Positions 18,633-27,099 are shown, counted from the first letter of the stretch. The stretch: 64,000 nt of DNA from JAOUEA01 sp963821935 (GCA_963821935.1 CAWGFM010000004.1:744001-808000), one strand, 5' to 3'. Translations and numbers: made by a program. The notes: a model not told the origin generated them from the letters alone.

Positions 18633-18685
18633 CTTCTCAGGGAAGCGGTTCGACCGGACAGAAGCCTTCGAACGCACGGGACCGC

Positions 18686-18715
18686 ACCCTAGCAAACCCT
18701 CAACCCTCACTGCAA
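18686..18715 (-). promoter_or_regulatory. Promoter of the G5/RlpA-rsmA-ispE unit
   Basis: On minus, TTGCAG (18710-18715) and TAGGGT (18686-18691) are separated by 18 nt, fitting a sigma-70-type promoter. It predicts a leader of about 75-80 nt that contains the hairpins described above. Confidence 0.6.
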
Positions 18716-18724
18716 ACTTGAGAA

Positions 18725-18738
18725 CGAACGTACGTTCG
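18725..18738. promoter_or_regulatory. Candidate LexA (SOS) box
   Basis: CGAACGTACGTTCG is a perfect 14-bp palindrome that matches the actinobacterial LexA-box pattern CGAAC-N4-GTTCG. It lies 9 nt upstream of the putative -35 element of the G5/RlpA gene, between it and the 3' end of tatD. LexA binding is an inference. Confidence 0.45.
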
Positions 18739-18764
18739 AGTCAGTGGAACGCCTCCGAACTGAG

Positions 18765-19559
18765 CTACCGAAGTCCTGGGAACGCAGCATGGGCGTTCTC
18801 GGTTGTCGCGGCGATGAGCTTGTCCACATCGTCGCCGCGTGTGGTCGCGATCGCGTCCAGCGTGAGCATCACGTTCGCGGGCTCGTTGTCGGAACCACGC
18901 AGCTTCTGGGGCGACAGGAACGGCGTATCGGTCTCCACCACGAGTCGATCGATCGACACCGCGGCGGCGGCCTGTCGGAGGTGTTCGTTCTTGGGATACG
19001 TCACGTTGCCGGCGAAGCTGATCCAGTAGCCGCGTTCCGCACACTCGCGGGCGATCGCGGCATCACCGCTGAAACAGTGGATCACCACGCGTTCGGCCGC
19101 ACCTTCATCCAGGACTTGAAGGACGTCGGGCCAGGCGTCGCGGACGTGCACCACCATCGGCTTGCCCGACTCGTTGGAGAGCGCGATGTGCGTTCGCAGG
19201 GTGCGGATCTGATCGTCCTTCGGCGAGCGCATGCGGAAATAATCGAGGCCGCACTCCCCCACACCGATCACCCGAGGGTCGTGCGTGAGCTCTTCGATCC
19301 GGGCGCTGGCGGTCCCGTCGAACGCGGATGCGTCGTGCGGATGCATACCGGCGGTGGCGAACACACCCTCGAGTGCGTCGGCCATCTCGACCGATCGACG
19401 GCTGGTTTCCACGTCGATACCGACGCAGATCAACCGTTCGACACCGGCGGCCTTCGCGGTCTCGACCACATCTGCAGGTTCGCGGTCGAGGAGGAACAGG
19501 TGGCAGTGGGTGTCGACGGCTCCGGTGTCAGGCATCGGTTCAGGGTTCCGGTCGCTCAC
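18765..19559 (-). CDS. tatD: TatD-family metal-dependent hydrolase
   Basis: A TIM-barrel amidohydrolase-superfamily protein; TatD homologues have 3'-5' exonuclease activity. The metal ligands are visible in order: VDTHCHL, GVGECGLDYF, MVVHVRDAW, VIHCFSG and VETDTPFLSP. With the GTG at 19559 it is 264 aa. That start is chosen because TAAGCT (19568-19573) lies 8 nt upstream, the leaderless pattern seen across this window. An ATG at 19586 would add nine unconserved residues. The order metG-tatD-G5 protein-rsmA-ispE is typical of the phylum. Confidence 0.93.
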   Translation of the reverse strand: MSDRNPEPMPDTGAVDTHCHLFLLDREPADVVETAKAAGVERLICVGIDVETSRRSVEMADALEGVFATAGMHPHDASAFDGTASARIEELTHDPRVIGVGECGLDYFRMRSPKDDQIRTLRTHIALSNESGKPMVVHVRDAWPDVLQVLDEGAAERVVIHCFSGDAAIARECAERGYWISFAGNVTYPKNEHLRQAAAAVSIDRLVVETDTPFLSPQKLRGSDNEPANVMLTLDAIATTRGDDVDKLIAATTENAHAAFPGLR

Positions 19560-19696
19560 GAGCGGCGAGCTTACAAGGGTCTCCACATCCGGTCGATAGG
19601 GGGAGCTTCACGTGAAACACGTTTCGGGCAAGCCTCACCCATGACTGCAGGAGTGGTGGATAACCTCATGCGGGCCGGGATCGGTCCGGTGGGGCG

Positions 19697-21232
19697 TTAG
19701 TCGGCCTCGACCCGGGGGAAGAGGGACTCACCCTTGACCGTAGTCGTGCCGGGTCGGAGCCCGCCCCAGGCCGCCGATCCCGGAAGGCGCTGAGCCTCGA
19801 GAGGGTCGTCCTGGCCCAGCTGGCTCCAGAGTCGTTCGGCCGCCCCGGGCATGATCGGACCGATGGCGATCGCGAGGATCCGGAGCGTCTCGGCGGCGGC
19901 GTACAGCACGCCCGCGAGCTCGTCGCGGGCGGCGTCGTCCTTGGCGAGCTTCCAGGGCTCCTTCTCGACCAGGTAGTGGTTGGCTCTATCCACGATGTCC
20001 CACACCGCCACGAGTGCCGGCTGCAGCTCGAGCGCCAGCATGTGCTCGTCGTAGCGCGCGATCGCGTCGGCGACCACCACGGGCATGTCGGACTCGGCGC
20101 CCTCGGCGGTGGACTCGGGCACCACACCGTCGAAGTAGGAAGCGAGCATCGCGAGCACGCGGCTCGCCAGGTTGCCCAGCCCGTTGGCGAGGTCGGCGTT
20201 GTGCCGCTCCGTGATGGCGTCCCAGTTGAAGTTCCCGTCCTGGCCGAAGGCGATCTCTCGCATGAAGAAGTATCGATAGGAGTCGACGCCCAGTCGATCG
20301 ATCACGTCGAAGGGATGCACCCCGGTGCCCTGGCTCTTCGACATCTTCTCGCCGCTGACGTTCACGAAGCCGTGACCGAACACCGACTTCGGAACGTCGA
20401 CCCCGGCGGCCAAGAGCAACGCCGGCCAGATGACGGCATGGAACCGGATGATGTCCTTGCCGATGATGTGCAGATCCGCGGGCCACAGTCGGTCGAACAT
20501 CTCGGGATCGGTCCCGAACCCCACCGCCGTGGCGTAGTTGAGCAGCGCGTCGACCCACACGTAGACGACGTGCTTGGGATCCCAGGGCAACGGGATGCCC
20601 CAATCGGTTCCCGATCGCGAGATCGACAGATCCTGGAGCCCGGCACTTACGAACGACACGACCTCGTTCCTGCGGAAGTCCGGCATCACCGAGGTGGGCA
20701 CATCGGCATAGAGGTCGAGGAGCGGCTGCTGATACTTCGAGAGCGGGAAGAAGTAGTTCTCCTCGCTGAGGATCTCGACGGGCGTGCCGTGGATGGGACA
20801 CCGGCCGTCGATGAGCTCCTTCTCCTGCTTGAACTCCTCGCACGACACGCAATATGGGCCCTCGTAGGTGCCGAGGTAGATCTCTCCCCGCTCGTGCAGG
20901 CGTTGCACGAACGCCTGCACGCGTTCCGCGTGCCTCGGTTCGGATGTGCGGATGAAATCATCGTTGGAGATCTGCAGGCGCTGCCAGACCTCCTGCCACT
21001 TCGGCACCATGCGGTCCACCCACTCCTGCGGGGTGATGCCCAGCTCCGCGGATGACCGCGCGACGTTCAGGCTGTGCTCGTCGGTGCCGGTGAGGAAGTA
21101 GACGGCTTCTCCGCGAGCCCGACGGTAGCGGGCGACGAAGTCGCAGGCGACGATCTCGTACGCCGTCCCCACATGCGGCTCCGCGTTGACGTACGGGATG
21201 GCAGAGGTGATGAAGAAGACGTCCCGGCCCAT
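19697..21232 (-). CDS. metG: Methionyl-tRNA synthetase
   Basis: Class I aminoacyl-tRNA synthetase, 511 aa from the ATG at 21232. It shows ITSAIPYVNAEPHVGTAYE (HIGH-type motif), the zinc-knuckle cysteines of YCVSCEEF and GRCPIHG, the substrate region VYVWVDALLNY and the KMSKS loop GEKMSKSQG. There is no C-terminal tRNA-binding (EMAP) extension. The ATG is preferred over the GTG at 21238 because a TATCAT -10 hexamer (21242-21247) is 9 nt from it and only 3 nt from the GTG. Confidence 0.97.
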   Translation of the reverse strand: MGRDVFFITSAIPYVNAEPHVGTAYEIVACDFVARYRRARGEAVYFLTGTDEHSLNVARSSAELGITPQEWVDRMVPKWQEVWQRLQISNDDFIRTSEPRHAERVQAFVQRLHERGEIYLGTYEGPYCVSCEEFKQEKELIDGRCPIHGTPVEILSEENYFFPLSKYQQPLLDLYADVPTSVMPDFRRNEVVSFVSAGLQDLSISRSGTDWGIPLPWDPKHVVYVWVDALLNYATAVGFGTDPEMFDRLWPADLHIIGKDIIRFHAVIWPALLLAAGVDVPKSVFGHGFVNVSGEKMSKSQGTGVHPFDVIDRLGVDSYRYFFMREIAFGQDGNFNWDAITERHNADLANGLGNLASRVLAMLASYFDGVVPESTAEGAESDMPVVVADAIARYDEHMLALELQPALVAVWDIVDRANHYLVEKEPWKLAKDDAARDELAGVLYAAAETLRILAIAIGPIMPGAAERLWSQLGQDDPLEAQRLPGSAAWGGLRPGTTTVKGESLFPRVEAD

Positions 21233-21241
21233 GGTCACGAC

Positions 21242-21247
21242 ATGATA
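21242..21247 (-). promoter_or_regulatory. metG -10 element
   Basis: TATCAT on minus, 9 nt before the ATG at 21232, predicts a leaderless or near-leaderless transcript. A CTAG palindrome lies 12 nt upstream of it. Confidence 0.5.
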
Positions 21248-21259
21248 CGAGTGCCCGCC

Positions 21260-21280
21260 ACTAGTCTAGGGCAGACTAGT
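21260..21280. repeat. Palindrome ACTAGTCT-N5-AGACTAGT
   Basis: Perfect 8-bp arms at 21260-21267 and 21273-21280, between the stop of the AI-2E permease gene and the metG promoter. It could be an operator upstream of the metG -10 or a terminator for the upstream unit. A very similar element is at 58152-58172. Confidence 0.65.
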
Positions 21281-21295
21281 ACGCGGTGCAGGCGA

Positions 21296-22435
21296 TCATT
21301 CGGGCTCGGGGATCTCGCTCTCTTCGACGGCCTCGGCGATGACCTGCAGCTTCTCGGAAGCGAGCTCCTCGATCGTCACCTGCACCACGCCTGCCACCGG
21401 AAGAGCCAGCAGCGCTCCGATGAAGCCGGCCAGCTCGACCCCGATGATCACGGCCAACAGCACGATGAATGGGTTGAGGCTGATCGTCCTGCCGTAGACC
21501 AACGGCTGCAGCGCATGGTTCTCGATCTGCTGATAGACGATGAAGAAGACCGTGATGACGATACCCGCGGTCACCGAGTGCAGGAACGCCACGATGATGG
21601 CGGGCAGGGCGCCGAGCGTCGCTCCCACCAGTGGGATGAGATCGGCCACGAACACCCACAGCGCCAGCAGCGACGCGTAGGGCAGTCGCATCAGCAGGAA
21701 CGGCACCAGCGACACGATGCCCGCGATCAGGCTGGTGAAGATGTTGCCCGCGACCCAGCCCGAGACCGCGCGCATGGACCGATCGGCGATCGTGGCCAAG
21801 CGGCTCCGGTGCTCCTGGGGCACCATGGCGATCTCGCCGGTCCTGACGAAGCGGGGGCCGTAGAGCAACAGGAACACGGTCATCACGAAGATCGTCACCA
21901 ACCCCACGATGGCTTGACCGATCGAGGCGAACACCGACAGGATCGGTCCCGACAGACCCACGAGCTGCTGGGGTACCTGTTCGCCCACGCTGCCGACGCT
22001 GTCCTGCACGTTGAACCGCTCCGCGAGATCGCGCACGATCGGCGCGTTCCTGACGCGATCCACGGTCTCGGGCAAGTTCTCGGCGAACTCGACGGACTGC
22101 GACACGATCGGCCGGGCGAACGCGAACAGCAGTAGGAAGACGACCAGGACCAGACCCGCGCTGACGACCGCGACCGCGAGGCCTCGGCGCAGTCCCCGGC
22201 GCTCGACCCAGGACACCGCGGGTGCGAGCACGGTCGCGAAGAACACCGAGACGAACAACCACACCACGACGCGCTTCAGCTCGAACAGCAGGAACACGCC
22301 AGCGGCGGCTGCGAGCACCACCGCCACGACGACCACGACGTCTTGCGGCGCGACGTGCGGCGCCCAACGCTCCAACCGCTGGCCCACGGGCGGTTGCGGA
22401 CCCTCCGGCGCGGGCATCGGCCCTTCGCGCGCCAT
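21296..22435 (-). CDS. AI-2E family (PerM/TqsA-type) membrane transporter
   Basis: A 379-aa integral membrane protein with about eight hydrophobic segments, beginning VVVVVAVVLAAAAGVFLLF. The C-terminal family signature reads WVFVADLIPLVGATLGALPA, then QQIENHALQPLVYGRTISLN, then GALLALPVAGVV. Members export small solutes or ions; only a few act on autoinducer-2. The substrate is unknown. The ATG directly follows the TAG of the upstream small membrane-protein gene with no gap, so they form one unit. Confidence 0.93.
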   Translation of the reverse strand: MAREGPMPAPEGPQPPVGQRLERWAPHVAPQDVVVVVAVVLAAAAGVFLLFELKRVVVWLFVSVFFATVLAPAVSWVERRGLRRGLAVAVVSAGLVLVVFLLLFAFARPIVSQSVEFAENLPETVDRVRNAPIVRDLAERFNVQDSVGSVGEQVPQQLVGLSGPILSVFASIGQAIVGLVTIFVMTVFLLLYGPRFVRTGEIAMVPQEHRSRLATIADRSMRAVSGWVAGNIFTSLIAGIVSLVPFLLMRLPYASLLALWVFVADLIPLVGATLGALPAIIVAFLHSVTAGIVITVFFIVYQQIENHALQPLVYGRTISLNPFIVLLAVIIGVELAGFIGALLALPVAGVVQVTIEELASEKLQVIAEAVEESEIPEPE

Positions 22436-22732
22436 CTACCGCTTCGCTCGCTTCCCCGAAGGTTCACCGTCGACCGTGATGATCGGATCCTCGCGCACCA
22501 CGCGCACCACGACCTCGGTGGTCCGCTCCTGCTGCCTCCTCTTCTTCTTGCGCCGGCGCATCACCCAACCCAGTGAACCAGCCACCACGGAGCTGCCCGC
22601 AACCGCTCCTGCGACGGTCTTGGCCGAGCGGACCGGGGAGGGCAGTCGGGCTTCGAGCTCGCGGAGGTCGTCTTCCACCCGTGATCTCGCCTCCTCGATC
22701 TCCTTCACTTTCCGATCTGCTGCTTCGCCCAT
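22436..22732 (-). CDS. Small DUF3618-like membrane protein
   Basis: A 98-aa protein. Its start, MGEAADRKVKEIEEARSRV, looks like the acidic/basic helix typical of DUF3618 proteins. One hydrophobic segment follows at about residues 41-58 (TVAGAVAGSSVVAGSLGWVM), then a strongly basic stretch RRRKKKRRQQ and a short tail. It overlaps the end of the YihY-holin gene by 28 nt and abuts the AI-2E gene. Function unknown; proteins of this sort often neighbour holin-like DUF1469 domains, as here. The ATG at 22732 is chosen because the upstream frame is unconserved and lies within the preceding gene. Confidence 0.8.
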   Translation of the reverse strand: MGEAADRKVKEIEEARSRVEDDLRELEARLPSPVRSAKTVAGAVAGSSVVAGSLGWVMRRRKKKRRQQERTTEVVVRVVREDPIITVDGEPSGKRAKR

Positions 22733-24078
22733 CGCACGTCCTCCTTCAATGTCTCTTGTGTCTTCGCCACGCCCGCGGGCGCCTTCAGCTCTTTGCGTCC
22801 CACCGAGAACAGCACCGCGCCGATCACGGCGAACAGGGCGCCCACGATCAGCAGCGACGCCCACAACGGCAGCACGATCGCCAGCCCCGCTGCACCGGCC
22901 GCAGCGAGGAAACCCACGGCATACAGGGCCACCACGCCCGCGGTCGCCAGCAATCCCGCACCCTTGGCCTTCACCGAGAGCGCTTCGGTCGCCTCGATCT
23001 TGGCGAGCTCCACCTCATGGCGGACCAGTTGCTTGACGCCGTCGATCACGCTGGTCACCAGCGATCCGATCGAGCGCTTGCTGTTCGAGCCTTGCCCGGT
23101 CGCGGCAGGGCCCGTCGGCGCCGCCGTGCCGTCGTCATCGAATCGAACGTTCACGAACTCGTTCTCCCTTCGTTCCTCTTGCCGGGCCGAGCGCTCCAGC
23201 GCCCGGACGTCTGCATCGGTCAGGTCATCGCCCGTCAGCGATCGAGGCCACAGGCCTCGCGCGATGACCGCGTTGAGCTCGGCGCCCAGTAGCGTGAGCT
23301 GCGAGCCCAGGTAGATCCACGCCAGCAGCCCGATCACCACCGCGAACGTGCCGTACACGTCCGAGGACGACTCGAGCCGGCTGCTCACGATCCAGGTTCC
23401 CACCGCGAGCAGCGCCGTCCATCCGGCGCCCGCGAGCACGGCGCCCGGCAGGACCTGGCTCCATGTCACGTGCGCCACGGTGAGCACACGGTAGGCCAAT
23501 GCGTATACCCCGATGTGCAGGAGCAGGCTCGCGGCGAAACCCGCCACGAGGCCCGCCGAGCCGCCGACGCCGGCGGCGAACCCGCTGAGCACCACACCCG
23601 CCAACAGGAACGAGCCGATGACCAGCAGCATCAACAGCGCCCTCGCAACCGCGATCGGCATGCCCGACCGTTCCTTGCGGGGCACGTCCCAGATGCTGTC
23701 CATCGCGACCTGGGCTGATCGAACCCCGCCGACGCCGGACCAGAGCGCCAGGGCGATCCCGAGCGCGATCGTGAGGCCGGAGCCGTCGACAGCCCTGACG
23801 TTCTGACGGATCTGCGTGCCGATCACCGGGAACTGCGACACCGCCGACTCGAGGATCTTGTCTTGCAGAGCGGGGTCGTTCGCCAACACGATCGCGGCGA
23901 CCGACGTGAGCACCATGAGCAGTGGGAACAACGAGAAGAATCCGTAGTAGGCGATCGACGCTGCCAGTGACCCGGCGCCATGTTCACCGAATCGCTTCAC
24001 GACGGCCAGAGGGAGGCCGGCCCACGCATGGGCGCGCTGGAAGCGATCCACGACTCGAACAGGAGCGGTCACGTCCAC
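22705..24078 (-). CDS. YihY/BrkB-type membrane protein fused to a holin-X-like domain
   Basis: A 457-aa fusion. Residues 15-300 are a YihY/virulence factor BrkB domain with six hydrophobic helices (AASIAYYGFFSLFPLLMVLT; ALWSGVGGVRSAQVAMDSIW; GTFAVVIGLLAWIYLGSQLT). A charged linker of about 50 residues follows. Residues 335-457 match the actinobacterial holin-X/DUF1469 type (SVIDGVKQLVRHEVELAKIE, two hydrophobic helices, VGRKELKA). Both parts are usually separate genes. A role in envelope physiology is inferred. GTG start with GGGGAAG upstream. Confidence 0.88.
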   Translation of the reverse strand: MDVTAPVRVVDRFQRAHAWAGLPLAVVKRFGEHGAGSLAASIAYYGFFSLFPLLMVLTSVAAIVLANDPALQDKILESAVSQFPVIGTQIRQNVRAVDGSGLTIALGIALALWSGVGGVRSAQVAMDSIWDVPRKERSGMPIAVARALLMLLVIGSFLLAGVVLSGFAAGVGGSAGLVAGFAASLLLHIGVYALAYRVLTVAHVTWSQVLPGAVLAGAGWTALLAVGTWIVSSRLESSSDVYGTFAVVIGLLAWIYLGSQLTLLGAELNAVIARGLWPRSLTGDDLTDADVRALERSARQEERRENEFVNVRFDDDGTAAPTGPAATGQGSNSKRSIGSLVTSVIDGVKQLVRHEVELAKIEATEALSVKAKGAGLLATAGVVALYAVGFLAAAGAAGLAIVLPLWASLLIVGALFAVIGAVLFSVGRKELKAPAGVAKTQETLKEDVRWAKQQIGK

Positions 24079-24141
24079 TGCGATGCTCTTCCCCGTCCAC
24101 GACCAGCGAAAACGACCTCGCGGGCCGGCCGGGTCATCACT

Positions 24142-25746
24142 TCATCGCTTGCCGAACAACGTGCCGAACACGCTGCGCAGCGTGCGGCGACCGTCCGCGG
24201 TCGTGAGCATGTCCTTCGCGAAGTCCACACCGATGTCTTTGACCTGCGCCCCGATGCCGGACTCGGCCTTCGGCTCGGCCGCGGGCTTCGGCTTGGGGTT
24301 CGATCGGGGTTTCGGTTGGGGTTTCCGTTGTGGCTTCGGCGACGACGGCGCTCCGGGTGGAGGCGGCGGCAGCGGGATGCCGACCGCGTCCTTGGCGGCG
24401 CCCAGCTTCGCGGTGATCATCTCGTGCGCGCTCTGGCGGTCCACCGCCTGCGCGTATTTCGACTGGAGGGCTCCCGCGGATCGCAACGCTGTCCTCGTTG
24501 CGTCGTCGACCGCGTCCATCAGCGAGTCGGGCGGCACCAGCTTGGTCGCCGCCAGCGGCGTTGGCACGCCCCGCGGGGACAGCACCGTCACGAACGCTTC
24601 GCCGATGCCCAGCGACGTGAGGGTGGCGGCCACGTCGTAGTGCTCGGTCTTGGGGAAGGTCTTCACCGTCTTCCGCAGCGCGGTGTCGTCGTCGGGCGTG
24701 AACGCCCGCAGGGCGTGCTGGACGCGGTTGCCCAACTGCGACAACACGGAAGCAGGCACGTCGGTCGGCGCCTGCGTCACGAAGTACACGCCGACACCCT
24801 TGGAGCGGATCAGACGCGCCGTGAGCTCGATCTGATCCATCAGCGCTTCGGACGCATCGTCGAACAGCAGGTGCGCCTCATCGAAGAAGAACGCGAGCTT
24901 GGGCTTGGGCAGATCGCCCTCCTCGGGAAGTTCCGCGTAGACCTGCGCCAGCATCCACAGCATGAAGGTGGAGAACAGGCGCGGCCGGTCCATCACGTCG
25001 GCGATCTCCAGCAGGCTGATGACCCCCCTGCCGTCGGGCGTGGTGCGCATCAGATCGGCCACGTCGAACTCGGGCTCACCGAAGAAGGCGTCGGCGCCGG
25101 CCTCCTCCAACTCGACGAGCGACCGGAACAGGACGCCCACGCTGGCCTTGGAGATGCCGCCGTAGTCCTCCAGCACGGGCTTGCCCTCGTCGGAGGCGAG
25201 GAACTTCAGCGTCGTGCGCAGGTCGGCGAGGTCGAGCAGCGGCAGCTGTTGGTCGTCGCAGTACTTGAAGACCAGCGACAGCACCGAGGTCTGCGTCTTG
25301 TTGAGATCGAGCACCTTGGCCAGCAACAACGGCCCGAACGAATGGATCGTGGCTCGCACCTGCGCCCCCAGCGTACCGCTCAGGGAGAGCAGTTCCACGG
25401 GGTGAGCGCGTGGCAGGTACGTCAACCCGAGCTCGGTGGCCCGCTCACCGATCGCGGTATCGGCGGCATCGCCCGGCTGCGACAGCCCGGTGAGATCACC
25501 CTTGATGTCGGCGACGAACACCGGTACGCCGGCGTCGGAGAGCTGGCCGGCCAGGATCTGCAAGGTCTTGGTCTTGCCGGTGCCAGTCGCCCCCGCCACG
25601 AGTCCATGACGGTTCACCATGGAGAGCGGGAGGACGATCCGAGCGGAGGCATCGACCTCGCCCTCATGCATCGGGGCGCCCAGCACCAGGCATGGTTCGT
25701 CGAACGCGTAGCCCGCCGACATCTCCGATCGGAAGGCCTCGTCCAT
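24142..25746 (-). CDS. HerA-type ATPase, DUF853/YjgR family
   Basis: A 534-aa P-loop ATPase of the FtsK/HerA superfamily. It has Walker A GATGTGKT near residue 54, VFVADIKGDLTGLSQPGD, Walker B KLAFFFDEAHLLFDD near residue 283, and a sensor segment RSKGVGVYFVTQAPTDVP. A Pro/Lys-rich linker (about 455-490) precedes a C-terminal helical end. The family is widespread but its cellular role is not established. DNA translocation is inferred from the fold. TAGGCT 8 nt before the ATG supports this start. Confidence 0.93.
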   Translation of the reverse strand: MDEAFRSEMSAGYAFDEPCLVLGAPMHEGEVDASARIVLPLSMVNRHGLVAGATGTGKTKTLQILAGQLSDAGVPVFVADIKGDLTGLSQPGDAADTAIGERATELGLTYLPRAHPVELLSLSGTLGAQVRATIHSFGPLLLAKVLDLNKTQTSVLSLVFKYCDDQQLPLLDLADLRTTLKFLASDEGKPVLEDYGGISKASVGVLFRSLVELEEAGADAFFGEPEFDVADLMRTTPDGRGVISLLEIADVMDRPRLFSTFMLWMLAQVYAELPEEGDLPKPKLAFFFDEAHLLFDDASEALMDQIELTARLIRSKGVGVYFVTQAPTDVPASVLSQLGNRVQHALRAFTPDDDTALRKTVKTFPKTEHYDVAATLTSLGIGEAFVTVLSPRGVPTPLAATKLVPPDSLMDAVDDATRTALRSAGALQSKYAQAVDRQSAHEMITAKLGAAKDAVGIPLPPPPPGAPSSPKPQRKPQPKPRSNPKPKPAAEPKAESGIGAQVKDIGVDFAKDMLTTADGRRTLRSVFGTLFGKR

Positions 25747-25754
25747 GGCCCGGG

Positions 25755-25760
25755 AGCCTA
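25755..25760 (-). promoter_or_regulatory. -10 element of the HerA-type gene inside the rsmI stop
   Basis: TAGGCT on minus. Its TAG is the stop codon of rsmI, and the ATG of the next gene is 8 nt downstream. Confidence 0.5.
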
Positions 25761-26588
25761 CCCCTGACCCTTGAGCATCGCCCGGTACACCTCGTTGGCA
25801 CTGGCGCCGTGGCGCTGGGCCACCGTGCGGGCCGCGTCGCGCTTGCGCACCCCGTCAGCCGTCACCAGGGAGAGCGCCTCGGCGGCCAGGGTTTCCAGCG
25901 AGGGCAGCTCGCGTTCGCGTTCGCCTTCGATCACGACGACGACCTCGCCCTTCAGCTCGGCGTCACCGAGGTGGCCGAGCACCTCCGACGCACGTCCGCG
26001 GAGCACCTCTTCGTGCAGCTTCGTCAGCTCCCGGGCCACCGCGATGCGCCGGTCGCCCATGGCCACCAGCAGGTCGCGCAGCAGGATCTGCACCCGCACC
26101 GGGGACTCGAACACCACCAGCGTGCGCGGATCGTGTCGAAGCGTTTCCAGGCGGCGCATGCGTTCCCCCGCCTTCCGGGGGAGGAACCCCTCGAACGTGT
26201 AGCGGTCGGTCGGCAGTCCGGACACGACCAACGCCGCCACCACCGAGGACGGGCCGGGAACCACGCGCACATCGAGCCCAGCTTCGACGCAGGCCGTCAC
26301 CAGCCGGTAGCCTGGATCGGAGACCGACGGCATGCCACCGTCGGTCACCAGGGCGACCGACTCACCGGCCTGCAAGCGAGCGACCAGGATGCCGACGCGC
26401 TCCCGTTCGTTGCCGTCGAAGAACGACAGCATCGGCTTGCGGATCTTCAGCCCCGCCAGCAGGCGACCGGTGCGCCGGGTGTCCTCGCACGCGATGAGGT
26501 CGACGGCATCCAGGGTGTCTCGCGCACGAGGAGCGAGATCGCTCAGGTTGCCGATCGGCGTGCCCACGAGCCAGAGGGTGCCGTGCAT
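25758..26588 (-). CDS. rsmI: 16S rRNA (cytidine1402-2'-O)-methyltransferase
   Basis: A 276-aa SAM-dependent methyltransferase of the tetrapyrrole-methylase fold. It contains LWLVGTPIGNLSDLAPRA, LIACEDTRRTGRLL, SFFDGNE, the glycine motif LVTDGGMPSVSDPGY and VVPGPSSVVAAL. The second half has FEGFLPRKAGER, VVFESPVR and REVTKLHEE-type residues (RELTKLHEEV). The ATG at 26588 gives the family start MHGTLWLVGTP; the longer frame upstream is not conserved. It is divergent from the DUF3052-pmt pair. Confidence 0.96.
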   Translation of the reverse strand: MHGTLWLVGTPIGNLSDLAPRARDTLDAVDLIACEDTRRTGRLLAGLKIRKPMLSFFDGNERERVGILVARLQAGESVALVTDGGMPSVSDPGYRLVTACVEAGLDVRVVPGPSSVVAALVVSGLPTDRYTFEGFLPRKAGERMRRLETLRHDPRTLVVFESPVRVQILLRDLLVAMGDRRIAVARELTKLHEEVLRGRASEVLGHLGDAELKGEVVVVIEGERERELPSLETLAAEALSLVTADGVRKRDAARTVAQRHGASANEVYRAMLKGQG

Positions 26589-26652
26589 CCATCCAGGGTG
26601 ACACGATGGCGACCGACCCACCATCGGCCTCACGGCCATGGGAGGAGCCCAG

Positions 26653-27099
26653 GTGACGGACGGAGGCGACGGCCACAAGGACTACTCGGGCACCCCGCTG
26701 TGGAAGAAGCTCGGTATCAAGGATGGATCCCGCGTCCTGATCGAACATGGCCCGGACGGGTTCGATGCGCAGCTGTCGGCGCTCGCGCCCCTGCCGCACC
26801 AGGTCGAGTTCCTGCCCCGCCTGACGAAGGGCATCGACGTCGTGGTGCTGTTCACGGCAGAGCAGAAGCTGCTCGAGCGCCGATTCCACGTGCTGGCGTC
26901 GCGGCTCGTTCCGACGGGGCGCCTCTGGATCGCGTGGCCCAAGAAGGCCTCGGGGCTCGCGACCGATCTCACGTTCGCACTGGTGCAGGGCCACGGACTC
27001 GAGCACGGCATGGTCGACAACAAGACCGCCTCGGTGACCGACACGTTCCAGGGCTGCCAATTCGTGTACCGGCTGAAGGACCGCCCCCCGATACGCTGA
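26653..27099 (+). CDS. DUF3052 family protein
   Basis: A 148-aa actinobacterial protein of unknown function with the family features YSGTPLWKKLGIKDGSRVLI, VVLFTAEQKLLERRF, GRLWIAWPKKASGL and NKTASVTDTFQGCQFVYR. The GTG at 26653 is preferred because GGAGGA (26640-26645) is well spaced from it. An ATG at 26638 would add five residues. The stop is 4 nt before pmt, so the two are probably co-transcribed, although pmt also has its own -10 element. Confidence 0.88.
   Translation: MTDGGDGHKDYSGTPLWKKLGIKDGSRVLIEHGPDGFDAQLSALAPLPHQVEFLPRLTKGIDVVVLFTAEQKLLERRFHVLASRLVPTGRLWIAWPKKASGLATDLTFALVQGHGLEHGMVDNKTASVTDTFQGCQFVYRLKDRPPIR
27092..27097 (+). promoter_or_regulatory. pmt -10 element
   Basis: TACGCT, 6 nt before the ATG at 27104, in the 3' end of the DUF3052 gene. 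Fits the leaderless pattern. Confidence 0.45.

Noticed and set aside
24650..25405. Several 60-75-codon plus-strand frames opposite the HerA-type ATPase gene.
   Set aside because: All lie fully within the well-supported minus-strand coding sequence and lack family motifs.
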